From NCBI GenBank assembly GCA_016705335.1, contig JADIYN010000056.1, positions 1-55,414 on the forward strand: a stretch of 55,414 bases of DNA, written 5' to 3'. Of the stretch, positions 12,801-21,409 are shown in pieces. A model generated the notes under the pieces. That model made no database searches, was not told the DNA's origin, and saw nothing but the letters and a program-made list of their open reading frames with translations. Made by a program: the position numbers and the translations under genes. Numbering within the stretch: position 1 is the stretch's first letter; each line of letters begins with the position of its first letter. The DNA is from Draconibacterium sp. Its GTDB lineage: Bacteria; Bacteroidota; Bacteroidia; Bacteroidales; Prolixibacteraceae.

Positions 12801-15800
12801 AGGTAGTGGTTAGAATTTCTTTGCTTTCAACTGCTCCCAACTGGGTAACGAATGGCACCCGTCGCCTGTATGAAATATCACAAACTGATGGCATAGGTAC
12901 AAAAGCATTGTTTCGGGCTAATTATTTAGACAGTGAATTAGCTGGCGGAATTGATGAAAGTTTGCTTTCAATCTGGTCCCGTGCATATCAGGACGATGCT
13001 TATATAACAGATGAGGGCTGGTCAGACTACAATTCAACTGAAAACTGGATTACACTTTCTGACGTCGATTTTCAATATTTACCAGCTGGTTTGGGAAACT
13101 TTGAAGTTACCCTGGCACCAACAAGCCAGGTTTTCAAAACATGGAATGGAAGTCAGAATACAACCGATTGGAACACTGCATCGAACTGGACTCCCAATGG
13201 TGTGCCAACCTCTGTTCTGGGAATAGTTATTCCCAATGTCAGCAGTTCAAATAACTTTTCACCTGATTTACCTGTTGATGCTGAAGGACAATATCTTATT
13301 ATTCAGGACGGTGGTATTTTAAACACAGTATCAAATGCCGAATTAACACTTTCAGGAAATGGGAATGTGTGGTCTGCCGAAGCAGGTTCAACCTTTAATC
13401 CGGGCAATAGCAATGTAATCTTTACAGGTAATATTTCTGGTGGAGCTATAACAATAGCAGGAAACACTGATTTCTACAATATAACAATTTCCGCAAATAC
13501 TACTTTAAGACCTGGCGTTGATTCTAATATCGGAATTGCAAATACCATAACAAATAACGGTGTTTTAGATGCTGCATCAACGCATAATACTATTGAATTT
13601 AAGAAAGACGGAGATTATTCAATACCAAATCCAAATGGCGACACACCTGGTTACCATACATTAATTTTAAGTGGAACAGGCACCAAAACCTTACCTGCAT
13701 CTCTTGATATCTGGCATGATTTCATAAACAATGGAACTGTTGATGCCGGTACCGGAGTTGTAAATATTAATGGCATCTATAGTTTACAAAATATTGGCGG
13801 TACGAGTTCAACCAACTTTTATGATCTTGTAGTTGCCAATACTTCAGGTACAACTACTACTTCGGCCAATATCACTGCCAGTAATTCACTCATTGTTGAT
13901 GCGGGTACAATTTTACAACCGGGTTCAACAAACACAGTTGGAGGAAGCGGAACTCTTACCGGAAGCGGTACAGTAAAAGTAACTGGACTTGGTGGTATAA
14001 ATAGTTTATGCACTCAATATCCAAGTATTTCAAAAGATTTAACAAATCTTACGCTGGACTACAATGGGGCTGGCAATCAAACAGTTTGTGCTGAAAACTA
14101 TGGAAATTTGTTTATTAGTCCTAACGGAACCCGAACCGTAACGTTTGCAAGTTCAGGAATAATAGGTGTAGCCGGAGTTTTGATCCGGATCAGACATTAA
14201 CTGATTATGTTGTTACCGGCTCAACCATGAATTCCAACGGTACAGGCTCGCAAACCGTCCCTGCATTTAATTATTATAATGTGATTGTGTCGGGAGACAG
14301 GGTGGCGGAACTGTTACACTGGTTAATGGCGGTACAATTGGAATTGCTGGCCATAGCACAGTATCGGCTACCAATGCAAACTTCCTCATTACCAACAATA
14401 CAATTGATATTAATGGAAGTGGTGACCAAATATTGATCCTTTTACTTTTTGAATGTGATATTCAGTGGTGGAGGCACCAAAACCATCAGGAGATTTAGCA
14501 GTAATTGGAAGTTTTACAGTAGAATCAGGTGTTACACTGGATATGAGTTCTTCCAAATTAGCAGGAACTTTTAACGGTGGTATCAATAATAATGGAACTG
14601 TTAGAACTTCCAATACAAGTGCTACTCCTTACCAGCCGGAATAAACTGGGGTGGAACAATTGAATATGATGGAAGTCTAGCACAAACAGTAGTTCAAGGC
14701 AATTATAACAATCTTGTAATGAGTGGTGCTGGTGGTGGAACAACTGATGCAGATATTGCAATTAGCGGTGTTTTGAATCTAAGTCATAACAATTCTGATT
14801 TTCAGGGAGTTTTACATACCGGAAGTAATACGCTCAATATGGGAGAATCGGGCACAACTATTGGCACAGGCGATGTTACAGGAATTGTAAAACGGGAACA
14901 TGCATTTTTAAATGGAGTAAATTACAGTTTTGGAAACCAATTTACAACCATCAATTTCTTAGGTGTTGAAGGAGCTACAAAACCAACCTGAGTAAGTTGT
15001 AAAATTGAAATTGGCACTGCTCCTGAATGGAGATCTTCAAATGTGAAAAGAATATATAGTTTTCTTCAAGAAGGTGGAACCGACCGTACCTACACAAAAC
15101 TGCATTATCTCGATTCTGAATTAAATGCATCGGAAACGGATGAAAGTAAAATCGTTATGTACACCGATAAAGATGGCTTAGGCTACAGGTGATAATACTG
15201 TATCTCTTGGGGAAAACTCAAATGATACGGGTAATAATTGGGTGGAGTTGCTGGGTATGGCAATTAACCAAATCGCCACATCGTCAACTACTTATGCAAA
15301 GGCATATGGCTTAGGTTATACCAATGTTTCTAAAATTACGTGGACAGGTTTAGGTGCAGCTTTGTATCACGGAGATTGGAGTTGCCCGGCAACTGGTTGG
15401 GTGGAGTTCCTACTGCCAGCGATGATGTGTTAATTCCTGCCGGACTAACAACTGCTTATCCTTACCGAAATCTTCTTTCGGCCTTAGCTCCTTCTAACAT
15501 TAAAACACTCGAAATTGAAAACGGGGCAATGGTCAATTAAATGATTATGATATCACAATCTCAGGAGATGCCAATGCGTGGGTTAATAACGGAACTTTCA
15601 ATGCCGGAACAGTTCGGTTATTTTTAACAATGGCAATAGTTCAAATGCAGTAACAATTTCCGGTAATACCAATTTTTATAATCTGACTGTTGGTGACAAT
15701 ACAAAAATACAAACAACTGGCAGTATTATCGGAATTGGAGGTACGCTTAATATTGGAGCAGGTAGTATTCTCGATTTCAGTACCAATGTAAATACCATAA

Positions 15801-17566
15801 TATTCAATGGAAACAATTCCCAAAATATTCCCAATCCCAATGGTGGGGATACCCCTGGTTATTATCATCTCAGTTTAAGTTCTGGCGGAACCAAAATTTT
15901 TCCTGCGTCAACACTGAAAATTCTCGGAGATCTAACCATCAATGCAGATTTAATCACAACTGGAAATACAACAGTAATGTCGGGTTCGGCTTTACAAACC
16001 ATTAACGGAAGTAATGCTGCTGAATTTAATAATCTTACTATTGACAATTCCAACGGAGTTTCTCTGGATATGGATCAGCTAACCAAAATATTGGGTACAC
16101 TTCAAATTAACGCAGGTAAAAAAATGGAAATTGCTGCCAATAATCAATTAACTGTTGTCGGTAGCATCATAAACAACGGCGGAAATGACGGAATAACATT
16201 AATATCGAATTCAACAGGTTCAGCTTCTTTGATTCACAATTCAAACAATGTTGCCGCCACTATGGAAAGATACATTGGCGGAGCAGCAGAAAACTGGCAC
16301 TTCCTTTCATCTCCGGTAGCAAACCAAACAATTGCCGGATCATCGTGGGTACCTTCAGGAACTTACGGAAACGGACCGGATATGATTTATATGTTTGGGA
16401 TGAACCAACACAATGCTGGGTTTATCAGTTAAATTCAACTGTGGTTCCCAATTGGCCGGCAGTGCATCCTTCAGCACATTTTGTTCCAGGCAGGGGTTAT
16501 TTGTATTCGGTTCAGGCAGCTAATGCAACAAAAGCGTTTGCAGGTGATTTAAATAATGGCAACATTTCTTATGGACTTACTGCTGATGGCAGCACGGATT
16601 TAAATTTGCAGGGTTTCAATTTAGTTGGAAATCCATATCCATCTTCAATTGACTGGATGGCTACAGAAGGTTGGACACGCGATAATCTGATGACCGGCAG
16701 TGGCGGATATGACATGTGGATTTGGAATCAAGAAGCTGAAAATTATGGCGTTTACAATTCGGCTGATGCAACCGGAGTTGGAACAAACGCTGTTACCCGT
16801 TACATTCCACCGATGCAGGGTTTCTTTGTCAGGGCGCAAACTGCAGGAACCCTGGAAACAACAAATGATGTGCGCGTTCATGATGCTACTACGGTTTGGA
16901 AAAGTGGAAAGATTGACCCCAGTCGCTTTATTGCAGTAGTTCATTCAGAAAACGACCAGACTTTTGATGAAGTGAGGTTGTTGTTTGGATATCCTGAAAA
17001 CAAAACAGGTGCTGCCAAATTATTTAGCCCGGTTACAACAGCACCAAGTCTTTATCTTCCTGAAGGGAAAGCTAATTTTACAATCAGATATTTGAGTGAT
17101 ACAATAGCTAATCCGCATGTACCTCTACTATTTAAAGCGGGAAGTGATGGTTATTACACCTTTAATTTCGATTTTGATAATGTTGATTTTAATATTGCAA
17201 TATTAGAAGACCGGCTGACCGGAGTATTTACAGATCTTACCTTAACTCCTGATTACAGATTCAGAGCTTCGATGAAAGATAACGAAAACCGGTTTATCAT
17301 TCATTTTGGAGCAATTCCTACAAATGCAAATATGGAACTTCCTGCCAATATTTATATAAATAGCGGCGAATTGGTTATTGACCTTACTTTTGGTTGACGA
17401 AATTACTGATATTAAGGTTGTGGATGTGCTTGGAAGAACAGTTTTGCAAAAAAATCTGAACGGAAACGACATCTATAAATTAGACGTAAATATAAGAAGC
17501 CAGATAATAATTGTTTATGCAAAAACAAACACTGCAATGCTCAGCCGAAAAGTATTTGTTCATTGA
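3014..17566 (+). CDS. Giant modular T9SS surface protein (beta-helix adhesin), frame-broken
   Basis: Read through its breaks, this is one gene of about 4,851 codons. Residues 1-37 are a signal peptide ending 'VFAQ'. A secreted N-domain follows, then a parallel beta-helix rich in short N/T/S turns (to about 6045). About six modules then begin near 6048, 7450, 9105, 11034, 13129 and 15331. Each starts with a 'W(T/D/N)G' strand and 'DW....NW' pattern. Most carry 'GTF.AG...VIF..G', 'GY(H/Y)NLILSG', 'IGDVTG', a 'YLDSEL' segment and 'KQWGLS(F/Y)S' or an equivalent linker. The end (16225-17566) has a pre-sorting domain and a type A T9SS sorting domain with 'VVDVLGRTV'. Such proteins are exported through the Por machinery and anchored or released at the surface; adhesion is inferred. 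Breaks lie near 3817, 9060, 10907, 11625, 12150, 14185, 14300, 14440, 14480, 14628, 14989 (TGA), 15193, 15388, 15537, 15612, 16370 and 17390. Confidence 0.8.
3862..9072 (+). CDS. Beta-helix and modules A-B of the giant T9SS protein
   Basis: This 1,736-residue open segment is the longest in the window. Its first ~730 residues are a parallel beta-helix: repeated 'NNTI', 'SNN.I' and 'GI' turns and almost no charged clusters. Module A (from 6048) and module B (from 7450) follow. Each contains 'ILNLQS.NP', 'IGDVTG', then a less repetitive 'YLDSEL' region. The frame ends at the TAA at 9070-9072 because one T is probably missing in 'cccttcgg' near 9060. Restoring it gives 'FGFGVIEHGFGVSSSE', which runs straight into the next segment. 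Confidence 0.8.
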   Translation: MASAILNASGTGSASYSSVKIYPTETGLSISGNLPTPLIDLNGADNVTIDGRVNATGTNKDLTINNTSTSLTSGTSTVRFINDASNNTIKYCNIKGSETSAASGILFISTTSFSTGNDNNIISNNDITSSVSANRPVNAIYSLGTSGKNNSGNIISTNNIYDFLNRGAASNGILLSAYTFEWTIDGNSFYETASFIPTASVAYNAIQISNTSGYGFIVTNNYIGGNSALCGGTAWTKTNAANNAFTAINLDVSTSTASSVQNNTIQNFNWSNSGGSDWVGINIGGGNVNIGTDSGNLIGNSGGTASIVVTNGATGNTLNGIRVAGTGTVDIQKNVIAGIRTATPNSGYGFHLLAIEKTNVAGDINISNNTIGSTTISNSLLAGSVASVNFQQVYGIRSQGTGATTISNNTVSNITNSVTSTNISSRTVGIETGFGSNSIANNVITNISTASAQTGANLNAAAAGISQLSNTVGTTQTVIKNSVKTIKNTHVTARTDIYGIFMQCPISGTHEILQNFVQGFSFSSSNTGSIYNGIMLNSGAVTCANNVISAGASSLGYGINGIWDNGGTGNNTKVYFNTVYIGGSVSLGTSSATTGLYSFANNSTRDYRNNILVNARIGGTANSNYSIYLAGTTNLTINYNDYVFPAGSILGKTGTTNRADLAAWKTGTGQDANSLNTEPDFASAGDTNAENYIPSALLPGVDGTGITIDYNDVTRLSIPQMGAFVSAGVRVWTGATSTDFATSSNWANGVVPSDGEDVVFAASPVRNCVLDQARVIRSINNGQSTYQFILNGKALTLTGDLTLTNGAKVDASATGSVLILAGTVAQTLPVGAFVGSTIAGLTLNNSLGLSLLESVTISEALTLSNGSLSIGANTLTINGSITKTTGTLTGGSSSNIIIGGSGASTDLPSVTLNNLTLNRNNGISLSGNVSVGGTLALTAGTLTVDTNTLTITGNSPTVTSGNINAGNASASLEFTNSSGITLPASVFSGAIQNLTINGGGITANNDITVNGILNLQSANPLAIKGSLDMNSYTLNMGVSATTTGIGDVTGTIKRQHTFTGNVSYSFGNEYTTITFINTGTKPGWVSCKVSIGTEPDWRSSAVKRVYSFAKDAGDDRVNISLHYLDSELDPTETDESKLVFWDAHNGPTWDPVEPHGKSNHNATNNWVELAGMSIGYLAPSGTLDFKQWGLSFSTNTRIIWTGWENNGDWSSASNWNGGVPTSADDVLIPSGLITTYPTNNSLSGSVPAVAKSLEIEAGASVTVDSYDITIYGKTGAWINNGTFVPGTGNVIFSNGNITNVVSIGGTTNFNNLTVNDNTYIQPVSGSVIRIAGTLTAGSGSILDFVATNNTIEFNGPGQTVVNPIGPGTDTGYHNLILSGSGIKTMPAAALYITDEFKLSGTVTITAASEITIGNELEILDDATFATGNFDHTIGGHFDNRGTFIASPGTNITLNGTAIQNIYGDSPTTFEKLTINNAAGVDIFTDITVNDELTLTNGNLNVGTTTLTLNGDIAKTSGFLNVNTSSSLIFGGASALSLSGDLFATVPDINNLTINRTGGVTFASDIEVNGILNLQSSNPTDFIGSLHMGGNTLTMGENATTIGIGDVTGRIKRTTILPNVEYTFGNKFSSVTFPNIGTLPTQITLKVSIGTVPTWKTDGIKRVYDISQIGGSGTRAIIKSRYLDSELNGNNENNLSFFAYVFPTSTLLDRGLTEINTTENWITLSNADFGNLPSVLE
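9090..10946 (+). CDS. Module C of the giant T9SS protein
   Basis: This open segment carries module C. It opens with 'VITWDGSE.TDWFD.YNW', runs through stacked beta-strand repeats, and ends after 'KREHTF', 'FGNQYT' and a 'HYLDSEL' region. No independent start is expected here; GTG at 9090 is an internal codon. The frame is lost near 10907, where 'cggaatcaaaac' probably lacks an A. The restored reading 'NQNGHDATNNWIEL' matches the equivalent linker of module A ('NHNATNNWVEL'). Confidence 0.75.
   Translation: MSSSEVITWDGSESTDWFDPYNWIPAFAPSITKVVIISDAATTPNDPLITANSSTIVKTVSIQTGGILNAGANSQLTVNGASGAWSNTGTFNAGTGKVIFNHGVLSDIVTVSGTTDFYNIEVRSNTAMQPVAGNVLRIAGVGSADITSVVDFSTINNTVEWNGTDQFIVNPIGFSGNSGYYNLILSGSGAKTIQNTAMNIQGDFTVSGTTSATANAAITTNGNLKIESGATFNTGNYNHILKGNFQNNGTFTVASGNSIAFGGSVSQTISGSSTTNFHILKIDNIAGVIQSSLVNVNSSLQLNNGNFTIGNTTLSINGSISHISGYLSVSSISSLIFGGSTTLILENNFFNTAPTLDNLTINRAGGVVLANQSITVNGVLDLISGTFTIGANTLTLAGSSPTRTNGTINAGNALATLVFANPAPVTLPGSIFNGNVNNLTINGAGGITAGSDITMINILNLQSANPTAFKGSLDMGNFTINMGANATTAGIGDVTGIVKREHTFLNGVEYSFGNQYTNLNFLGVTSNTKPTWVSCKISIGATPTWRGEAVKRFYSFAQSGGTDRMIVKLHYLDSELHDTETDETQLVFWDAYDPALAPNNFILTYPGIKTVMMQPTTG
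10973..11629 (+). CDS. Start of module D of the giant T9SS protein
   Basis: This segment begins with the end of the module C linker ('LDVKQWGLSYS') and then module D from about 11034: 'DWSLPGHWEGGVP', 'DDVLIPA', and the 'NNGTFTAGSGTVIFNHGN' and 'NHLILSGGGTKT' strands. The same order appears in modules B and F. The frame ends at a TGA near 11627. The next part of the gene resumes in a shifted frame with 'LKIYGNLITNAAVSATGN'. Confidence 0.7.
   Translation: MATSATLDVKQWGLSYSNVTTHKWIGLGSVSYPGDWSLPGHWEGGVPHVGDDVLIPATLPNGSSGYPYRNLLPVISPAMAKSVEIEPGAILNANGYNITVSGYGDTWVNNGTFTAGSGTVIFNHGNENDVVTLKGTTNFNNLTVSSKTFLQAASGSTTRIEGIFNSESDSKLDFISNTNTVEYNGSASQNIVNLPSESSAGYNHLILSGGGTKTFSPE
12143..14200 (+). CDS. 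Rest of module D and start of module E of the giant T9SS protein
   Basis: The segment joins to the preceding piece (about 11641-12150, other frames) by removing one extra G in 'ggcgggaac' near 12150. It contains 'TWGGT(I/V)' spacer strands, 'IGDVTG' at about 12682, a 'NYLDSEL' region, and module E from about 13129 ('KTWNGSQNTTDWNTASNW'). The frame ends at about 14198 after a probable missing T in 'gttttgatcc' near 14185. Restoring it gives 'VFDPDQTLTDYVV'. Confidence 0.7.
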   Translation: MAGTIQTQNTSAAPIPANKTWGGTIQYNALAGGQTVTVGSYNILTLSNIGGTQTASGDISAATFNTTTGGTINMGTNVLSVTNVSHSGILRTQNSSSTPFTAGLTWGGTVVFDGTVGQTIPASTFNNLTISNITGVTAAANQTINGILNLSVANPDATHGSLDMSTFTLNLGANANTIGIGDVTGIISRTTFIVNTIYTYGNTNQYLFFPNTPGQSLPDEVVVRISLLSTAPNWVTNGTRRLYEISQTDGIGTKALFRANYLDSELAGGIDESLLSIWSRAYQDDAYITDEGWSDYNSTENWITLSDVDFQYLPAGLGNFEVTLAPTSQVFKTWNGSQNTTDWNTASNWTPNGVPTSVLGIVIPNVSSSNNFSPDLPVDAEGQYLIIQDGGILNTVSNAELTLSGNGNVWSAEAGSTFNPGNSNVIFTGNISGGAITIAGNTDFYNITISANTTLRPGVDSNIGIANTITNNGVLDAASTHNTIEFKKDGDYSIPNPNGDTPGYHTLILSGTGTKTLPASLDIWHDFINNGTVDAGTGVVNINGIYSLQNIGGTSSTNFYDLVVANTSGTTTTSANITASNSLIVDAGTILQPGSTNTVGGSGTLTGSGTVKVTGLGGINSLCTQYPSISKDLTNLTLDYNGAGNQTVCAENYGNLFISPNGTRTVTFASSGIIGVAGVLIRIRH
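14201..15640 (+). other. Most heavily frame-damaged stretch of the giant T9SS gene
   Basis: Every stretch here is recognisable as part of modules E and F, but the frame changes repeatedly. There are probable indels near 14300, 14440, 14480, 14628, 15193, 15388, 15537 and 15612, and a nonsense TGA at 14989-14991. The paralogous position in module C (10683-10685) is TGG within the same 'KPTWVSC' context, so the TGA is a single G-to-A difference. No separate gene is supported in this interval on either strand. Confidence 0.7.
16345..17397 (+). CDS. C-terminal pre-sorting region of the giant T9SS protein
   Basis: This continues the frame of about 15630-16380 after one indel near 16370. It reads 'YDLYVWDE', 'GFNLVGNPYPSSIDW', 'MWIWN', 'PPMQGFFV' and 'VRLLFGYPEN'. 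That pattern is common at the end of large Bacteroidota T9SS cargo, just before the sorting domain. The frame closes at a TGA at 17395-17397. The sorting domain resumes in another frame at 17378. Confidence 0.75.
   Translation: MGTFRNLRKRTGYDLYVWDEPTQCWVYQLNSTVVPNWPAVHPSAHFVPGRGYLYSVQAANATKAFAGDLNNGNISYGLTADGSTDLNLQGFNLVGNPYPSSIDWMATEGWTRDNLMTGSGGYDMWIWNQEAENYGVYNSADATGVGTNAVTRYIPPMQGFFVRAQTAGTLETTNDVRVHDATTVWKSGKIDPSRFIAVVHSENDQTFDEVRLLFGYPENKTGAAKLFSPVTTAPSLYLPEGKANFTIRYLSDTIANPHVPLLFKAGSDGYYTFNFDFDNVDFNIAILEDRLTGVFTDLTLTPDYRFRASMKDNENRFIIHFGAIPTNANMELPANIYINSGELVIDLTFG
17378..17566 (+). CDS. T9SS type A sorting domain of the giant protein
   Basis: The reading 'DEITDIKVVDVLGRTVLQK...VYAKTNTAMLSRKVFVH' is the terminal part of a Por secretion-system type A sorting domain: an 'I...D..GR.(V/L)' strand and a final basic-hydrophobic 'RKVFV' strand. 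It overlaps the preceding open segment because of an indel near 17390. It is not an independent gene. Confidence 0.75.
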   Translation: MTLLLVDEITDIKVVDVLGRTVLQKNLNGNDIYKLDVNIRSQIIIVYAKTNTAMLSRKVFVH

Positions 17567-17643
17567 TTGTTTTGAATCATAAAAGTTGAAACTTTACCTG
17601 GGTTTTTTATTCTAAAAATCTTCAATTGAAAGATTCAATTTGT

Positions 17644-17651
17644 TAGATTTG
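17644..17651 (+). promoter_or_regulatory. Probable -7 box for the alpha-galactosidase
   Basis: TAGATTTG matches the Bacteroidota -7 consensus TAnnTTTG and lies 21 bases before the chosen ATG at 17673. I see no clear TTTG -33 box at the right spacing, so this is a partial match. Confidence 0.4.
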
Positions 17652-17672
17652 AAAATAACTAAATCTACAAAT

Positions 17673-19841
17673 ATGAACCGGATTAACTTATTGGTTTTAC
17701 TTGTCTTAACAAATGTTACTGTTTTTTCTCAACAGAACTGGAACGGGAAACAACTCGTTATTCAAAATGAAAAAATAACACGGATTATAGTATTCGATAA
17801 CGGGGAGTTTACAACGCAGAGTTACAGGTTAACAGGTTATCCATATAATTTTGTTTCTGTTGAAAAGGAAGAGCCGGAAGCATTTAACCAGCAGGGTGTT
17901 GGTAATATCTCGGAATTCAGGAGACACAAAGGGCCAAATCCCGAAGAATTCTCCTTTTGATGAACGGCAAAAAAGTTACAGGAAAATCGGGTTGGCAATT
18001 TGTAAATGCAAAGTCAAATACTGATGGAGATGTTGAAACAAATCAAATTGTTTTACTCGGAAATACAGAATTAAACAAGAACCTGGAAATTACAATTACC
18101 TACATTTCATATAAAAATCTTCCGCTGATCCGTAAAAAAATCGATTTAAAAAACGTGGGTTCAGAGGAAATAGAAATTGAATCGCCTGACATTGAAAGCC
18201 TTAATGTGCCTTGGGGAAATACACACAATGTTGTTTATCAGAATTATGGCAGGTATAAAACAATTGGTCCTTACATTGGAGATTGTAACGACCCCTTGAT
18301 AATTTCACATGACCCGGTTTATAGTCACGGAATTGTGATTGGAAACGAAGCTCCGGGTGTTTTAAAACGTACTTCGGTTTGTACTGACGGACGAACTTTA
18401 TCTGTTGGGTTGACCCATGCCGGGCAGGATTTCGCTTTCCGACTTTGGCTGAACCCAAATGAAACTTGGGAAAGTACATGGGTTTTTACGGCATTATATG
18501 CAGGAAAAGAAAATCCCCGTGAAATCGTTGACAGAGAAGTGAGTGAATTCGTTCGTAAGTATATGGGAATCCGTTTGGCAGAAATCCCTGAAAAACCAAC
18601 TTTTGTGTATAACACATGGAAACCGTTTCGGCGCGATGTGAATGAAAAACTAATACTTGAACTTGCGGATGCAGCTGTTGAATGTGGCGTTGAAGAATTT
18701 ATTATCGACGATGGCTGGCAGGTGGGTTTTGGCGACTGGGAGATCGATTATGAGAAATTTCCAAACGGCTTGAAACCTGTTTTCGACCGTATAAAATCAA
18801 AGGGGATGAAACCCGGGCTTTGGTTAAGTATGGGAGCAGCATCAAATGATAGTAAGGTTTTAAGAGCATCCTGAATGGTTTGCAAAATACAAAGACGGAA
18901 ACTTTGTGAATTTACATGACGGCGGAACCGACCGTTTTTCGGCTTGTTTTACAACAGGCTGGAAAAATTATATTCGCGATAAAATATTGAGTTTAGTAAA
19001 AGAACACGGACTTGAATATGTAAAACTCGATTTTGCTATTTTAACCAGCGCCTATCGTTTCGATGCTGATGTTTCGGGTTGTTTTGCAGAAAACCACGCG
19101 CATAAAGACCGCGAAGAATCCTACCTGGAAATTTACCGCGCCGCATGGCTTATGTATGACGAACTGCACGCTGCCGCACCGGATTTATTTATCGACTGCA
19201 CCTTTGAAACCATGGGTAAACTTCAGTTGATCGATTTCGATATGTGCAAACATGCCGAGGGTAACTGGTTGTCGAATTTCGAAGAGGAAGCGCCTTTGGG
19301 AAGTATCCGTGCGGCAAATGAGCTGGTGGCGATCGCCTGTAATTCCTGCTACTGCATTGGTAATTGGCAATCAATCACTCGATGATGAAGACGCACTTTT
19401 TTCTTTTAAATCTCTGTGTGGATCGTTGCCGATTATGTTGGGCGACCCGCGAAAAATGGATAATGAAAAACAGCAACAGTTTAAACAACTGGCAAATTGG
19501 ATGCGTGCCATGGAAAACAAACATCAGATCATGCTTTTCAGGCAGGATCTTCCGGGTTTGGAGAACCTGAACACGGAAGTTGGGACGGGTTTCAACGCAT
19601 AAATACCGAAACGCAATCAGGCGGGATTGTTGGAGTTTTTAAACAAAATGCCAAATCAAATGAAAGATGGGTAACTGTTAGTTTTTTAAATGCTTCGAAA
19701 AAATACAGGGTAACTCACGCATCAACTGGTAAAAATGTTTTTGAAGGAAGTGGAAAAGAACTTCAGAACAAAGGTTTTAAAGTGGTTTTTGACGGTGATT
19801 TTCAAGGAGAATTGTACGAAGTGACGGAAGTTTTAGATTGA
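17673..19841 (+). CDS. GH36-type alpha-galactosidase, secreted, frame-broken
   Basis: The locus is 723 codons. ATG 17673 is chosen because it starts a clean signal peptide ending 'VFSQ'. An N-terminal beta-sandwich is followed by a (beta/alpha)8 barrel containing 'FIIDDGWQ', 'MKPGLWLS', 'YVKLDFAI' (its Asp is the expected GH36/clan GH-D nucleophile) and 'FIDCTFE'. A C-terminal beta domain closes the protein. Members remove alpha-galactosyl or similar residues from glycans in the periplasm or outside the cell. Breaks lie near 17958 (T lost from a T run), 18862, 19317 (A lost; restored 'MSWWRSPVIPATAL') and 19575 (T lost; restored 'GFGEPEHGSWDG'). All four restored readings fit the family. No SusCD neighbour is present. 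The exact substrate is unknown. Confidence 0.8.
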
Positions 19842-19885
19842 AAAAACAACTAAAACATAAAAAGTGAAATTGTATTTTTTTTCGG

Positions 19886-19921
19886 TTCCCCTCTTTGGAG
19901 GGGTTAGGGGAGGCTTTTTTT
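19886..19921 (+). repeat. Intergenic C-rich/G-rich hairpin element, copy 1
   Basis: The stretch 'cccctctttggagggg' forms a 6-bp stem, followed by 'ttaggggaggc' and a run of T. The T run flows into the TTA that is the stop codon of the minus-strand PH gene. It can terminate the plus-strand alpha-galactosidase transcript. A near-identical arrangement occurs at 22107-22151. Confidence 0.6.
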
Positions 19922-21409
19922 TACATCCACTTCCTCTCCGAAATCTCTGTGTGATATAGCAAATAATCATAAATCTGTTTTGCAAGAGTTTCGTCGATAA
20001 ACGGGATTGTCATTGTTCCGGCGGCATTCATTAAATGTAAACTTGCGAGTTTCCTGTGTTTTTGGAAAATAGTTTGGCGAAACTCAACCGCTTGTATTTT
20101 GTACAATTCCATTTGTTTCCATTTATGAGAAATAGCGCCGCTGGAAATACGGATCTGCTCGTTGTTTATCCTGAAATAGCGTTTCTTTAAAATCAACATG
20201 CAATATCCGGCCGAAAGCAAAAGCCATAAAACCGAACCCACCCAAAATGCCCATTCAGAAAAGAGAAAAGGAGTTGCCAAAACTACAGGCAACCATCCGA
20301 AAAATATCCATAATCGCCTGAAATAGTAATTGTTTGTGTAAAATTTCGAAGTTGCCGAAAGTTGATCTTCACCAAACAGATCGGTTTTTAAGATATTTAA
20401 ATGTTTGCTTAAGCAACCCGGCGCATCAACCACCTGTTGTCTGCGGTTTTGTCCGCTTACGGCTTGTTTAAATACCAGATTATAAATACTGAAAAGTTGT
20501 TTTATTGGGCCGGTTTCCCAGTTTAACTCCTGCACTTTATTAAGAGGAATTACAACATTCCGCTTGTTTAAAAGGCCCGATTCAATACGGTAGGCATCCT
20601 CTTTTTTCAATAATTTGAAATCGAAATATTTAAAAACAGTTCTGAAAAGTGAATAGGCAATTGAAATCACAAGGAAGAAAATCACAAGAAATGTAATAAG
20701 CCCCCAGTTTGAATTCGACATAAAATTGAAAAATTCATTTGAATACTCATCCGCTTTGTCTTTAAACAACTCCTGTATTTGCTGAAAAATCTGAAACCCG
20801 AATGCGATAATAATCAATGCAGTTCGAAGATGGTTTTGGCTGATTCCTATTTTCAATAAATCCGGCGGTGTGAGTTGTAATATCAGTTTTTCTGCAATGT
20901 CGGCGGTTTCCTTTTTCATCCGCTGTTTCATCGCTTATTAATTGTTTCTTCTTTACCCTGATTTGGTTTTGCAGTTCGCCCGCAAACGACTTTTCCAGTG
21001 CATGAATTTTTAGTTCTTTCCCAACGGTTCCAGCGGTATCTATTTCAAGCGAAACCACATTCAATATTTGTTGAATTAAGTTTTGTTTTGTGTTTACACT
21101 TTGAATGCGATCCAACGGAATTGCCAGCACTTTTTTGCGCAAATAGCCTTTTTTTAAAATGAATTCGCCACCCGAAACATAAAAGTAGAAATTGAGATAA
21201 TACAAAATGGAATGTGCGACAAGTAAAATCAGTATCGCGGCAATAGTAATCCCGATAATTAATTTGTTGTCGAAAATATTTCGTTGCAAAACCAGCACAG
21301 CAATTAATGCCCAAAACATCCGGATAGCTTGTTGGATTGAAATCAAAAATATAAAAACCAAACCTTTTATGGATTGCCTTGTTGGCGTTGTCAAATCAAT
21401 CTCACTCAT
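19921..21409 (-). CDS. YdbT-like membrane protein with multiple bacterial PH domains, one frameshift
   Basis: About 496 codons, the usual size of the YdbT partner of YdbS. Start ATG 21409 overlaps the end of the upstream gene in ATGAGTGA. It contains repeated units of two hydrophobic helices followed by a bPH_2-type beta domain: 'GGEFILKKGYLRKKVLAIPLDRIQSV', then 'NVVIPLNKVQEL', then 'RISSGAISHKWKQMELYKIQAVEF'. Pieces are 21409-about 20930 and about 20931-19921. They meet in the poorly conserved linker after 'LISDE', so one indel splits an otherwise intact gene. The role of bPH_2 membrane proteins is unclear; a membrane-stress or lipid-related role is suggested for the family. Confidence 0.75.

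Noticed and set aside
14989..14991. TGA as possible recoding (selenocysteine or UGA-Trp)
   Set aside because: Only one such TGA was found at a Trp position; neighbouring genes use TGA as a normal stop and there is no SECIS-like context. A single G-to-A error is simpler.
6000..15600. Regularly spaced repeats as a possible CRISPR array
   Set aside because: Spacing is 1.7-2.2 kb and the repeats encode conserved protein modules, so this is not a CRISPR.
17566..17672. 'aatctt...aagatt' inverted repeat as a terminator for the giant gene
   Set aside because: The stem is only 6 bp, A/T-rich and lacks a following T run, so it is not convincing.
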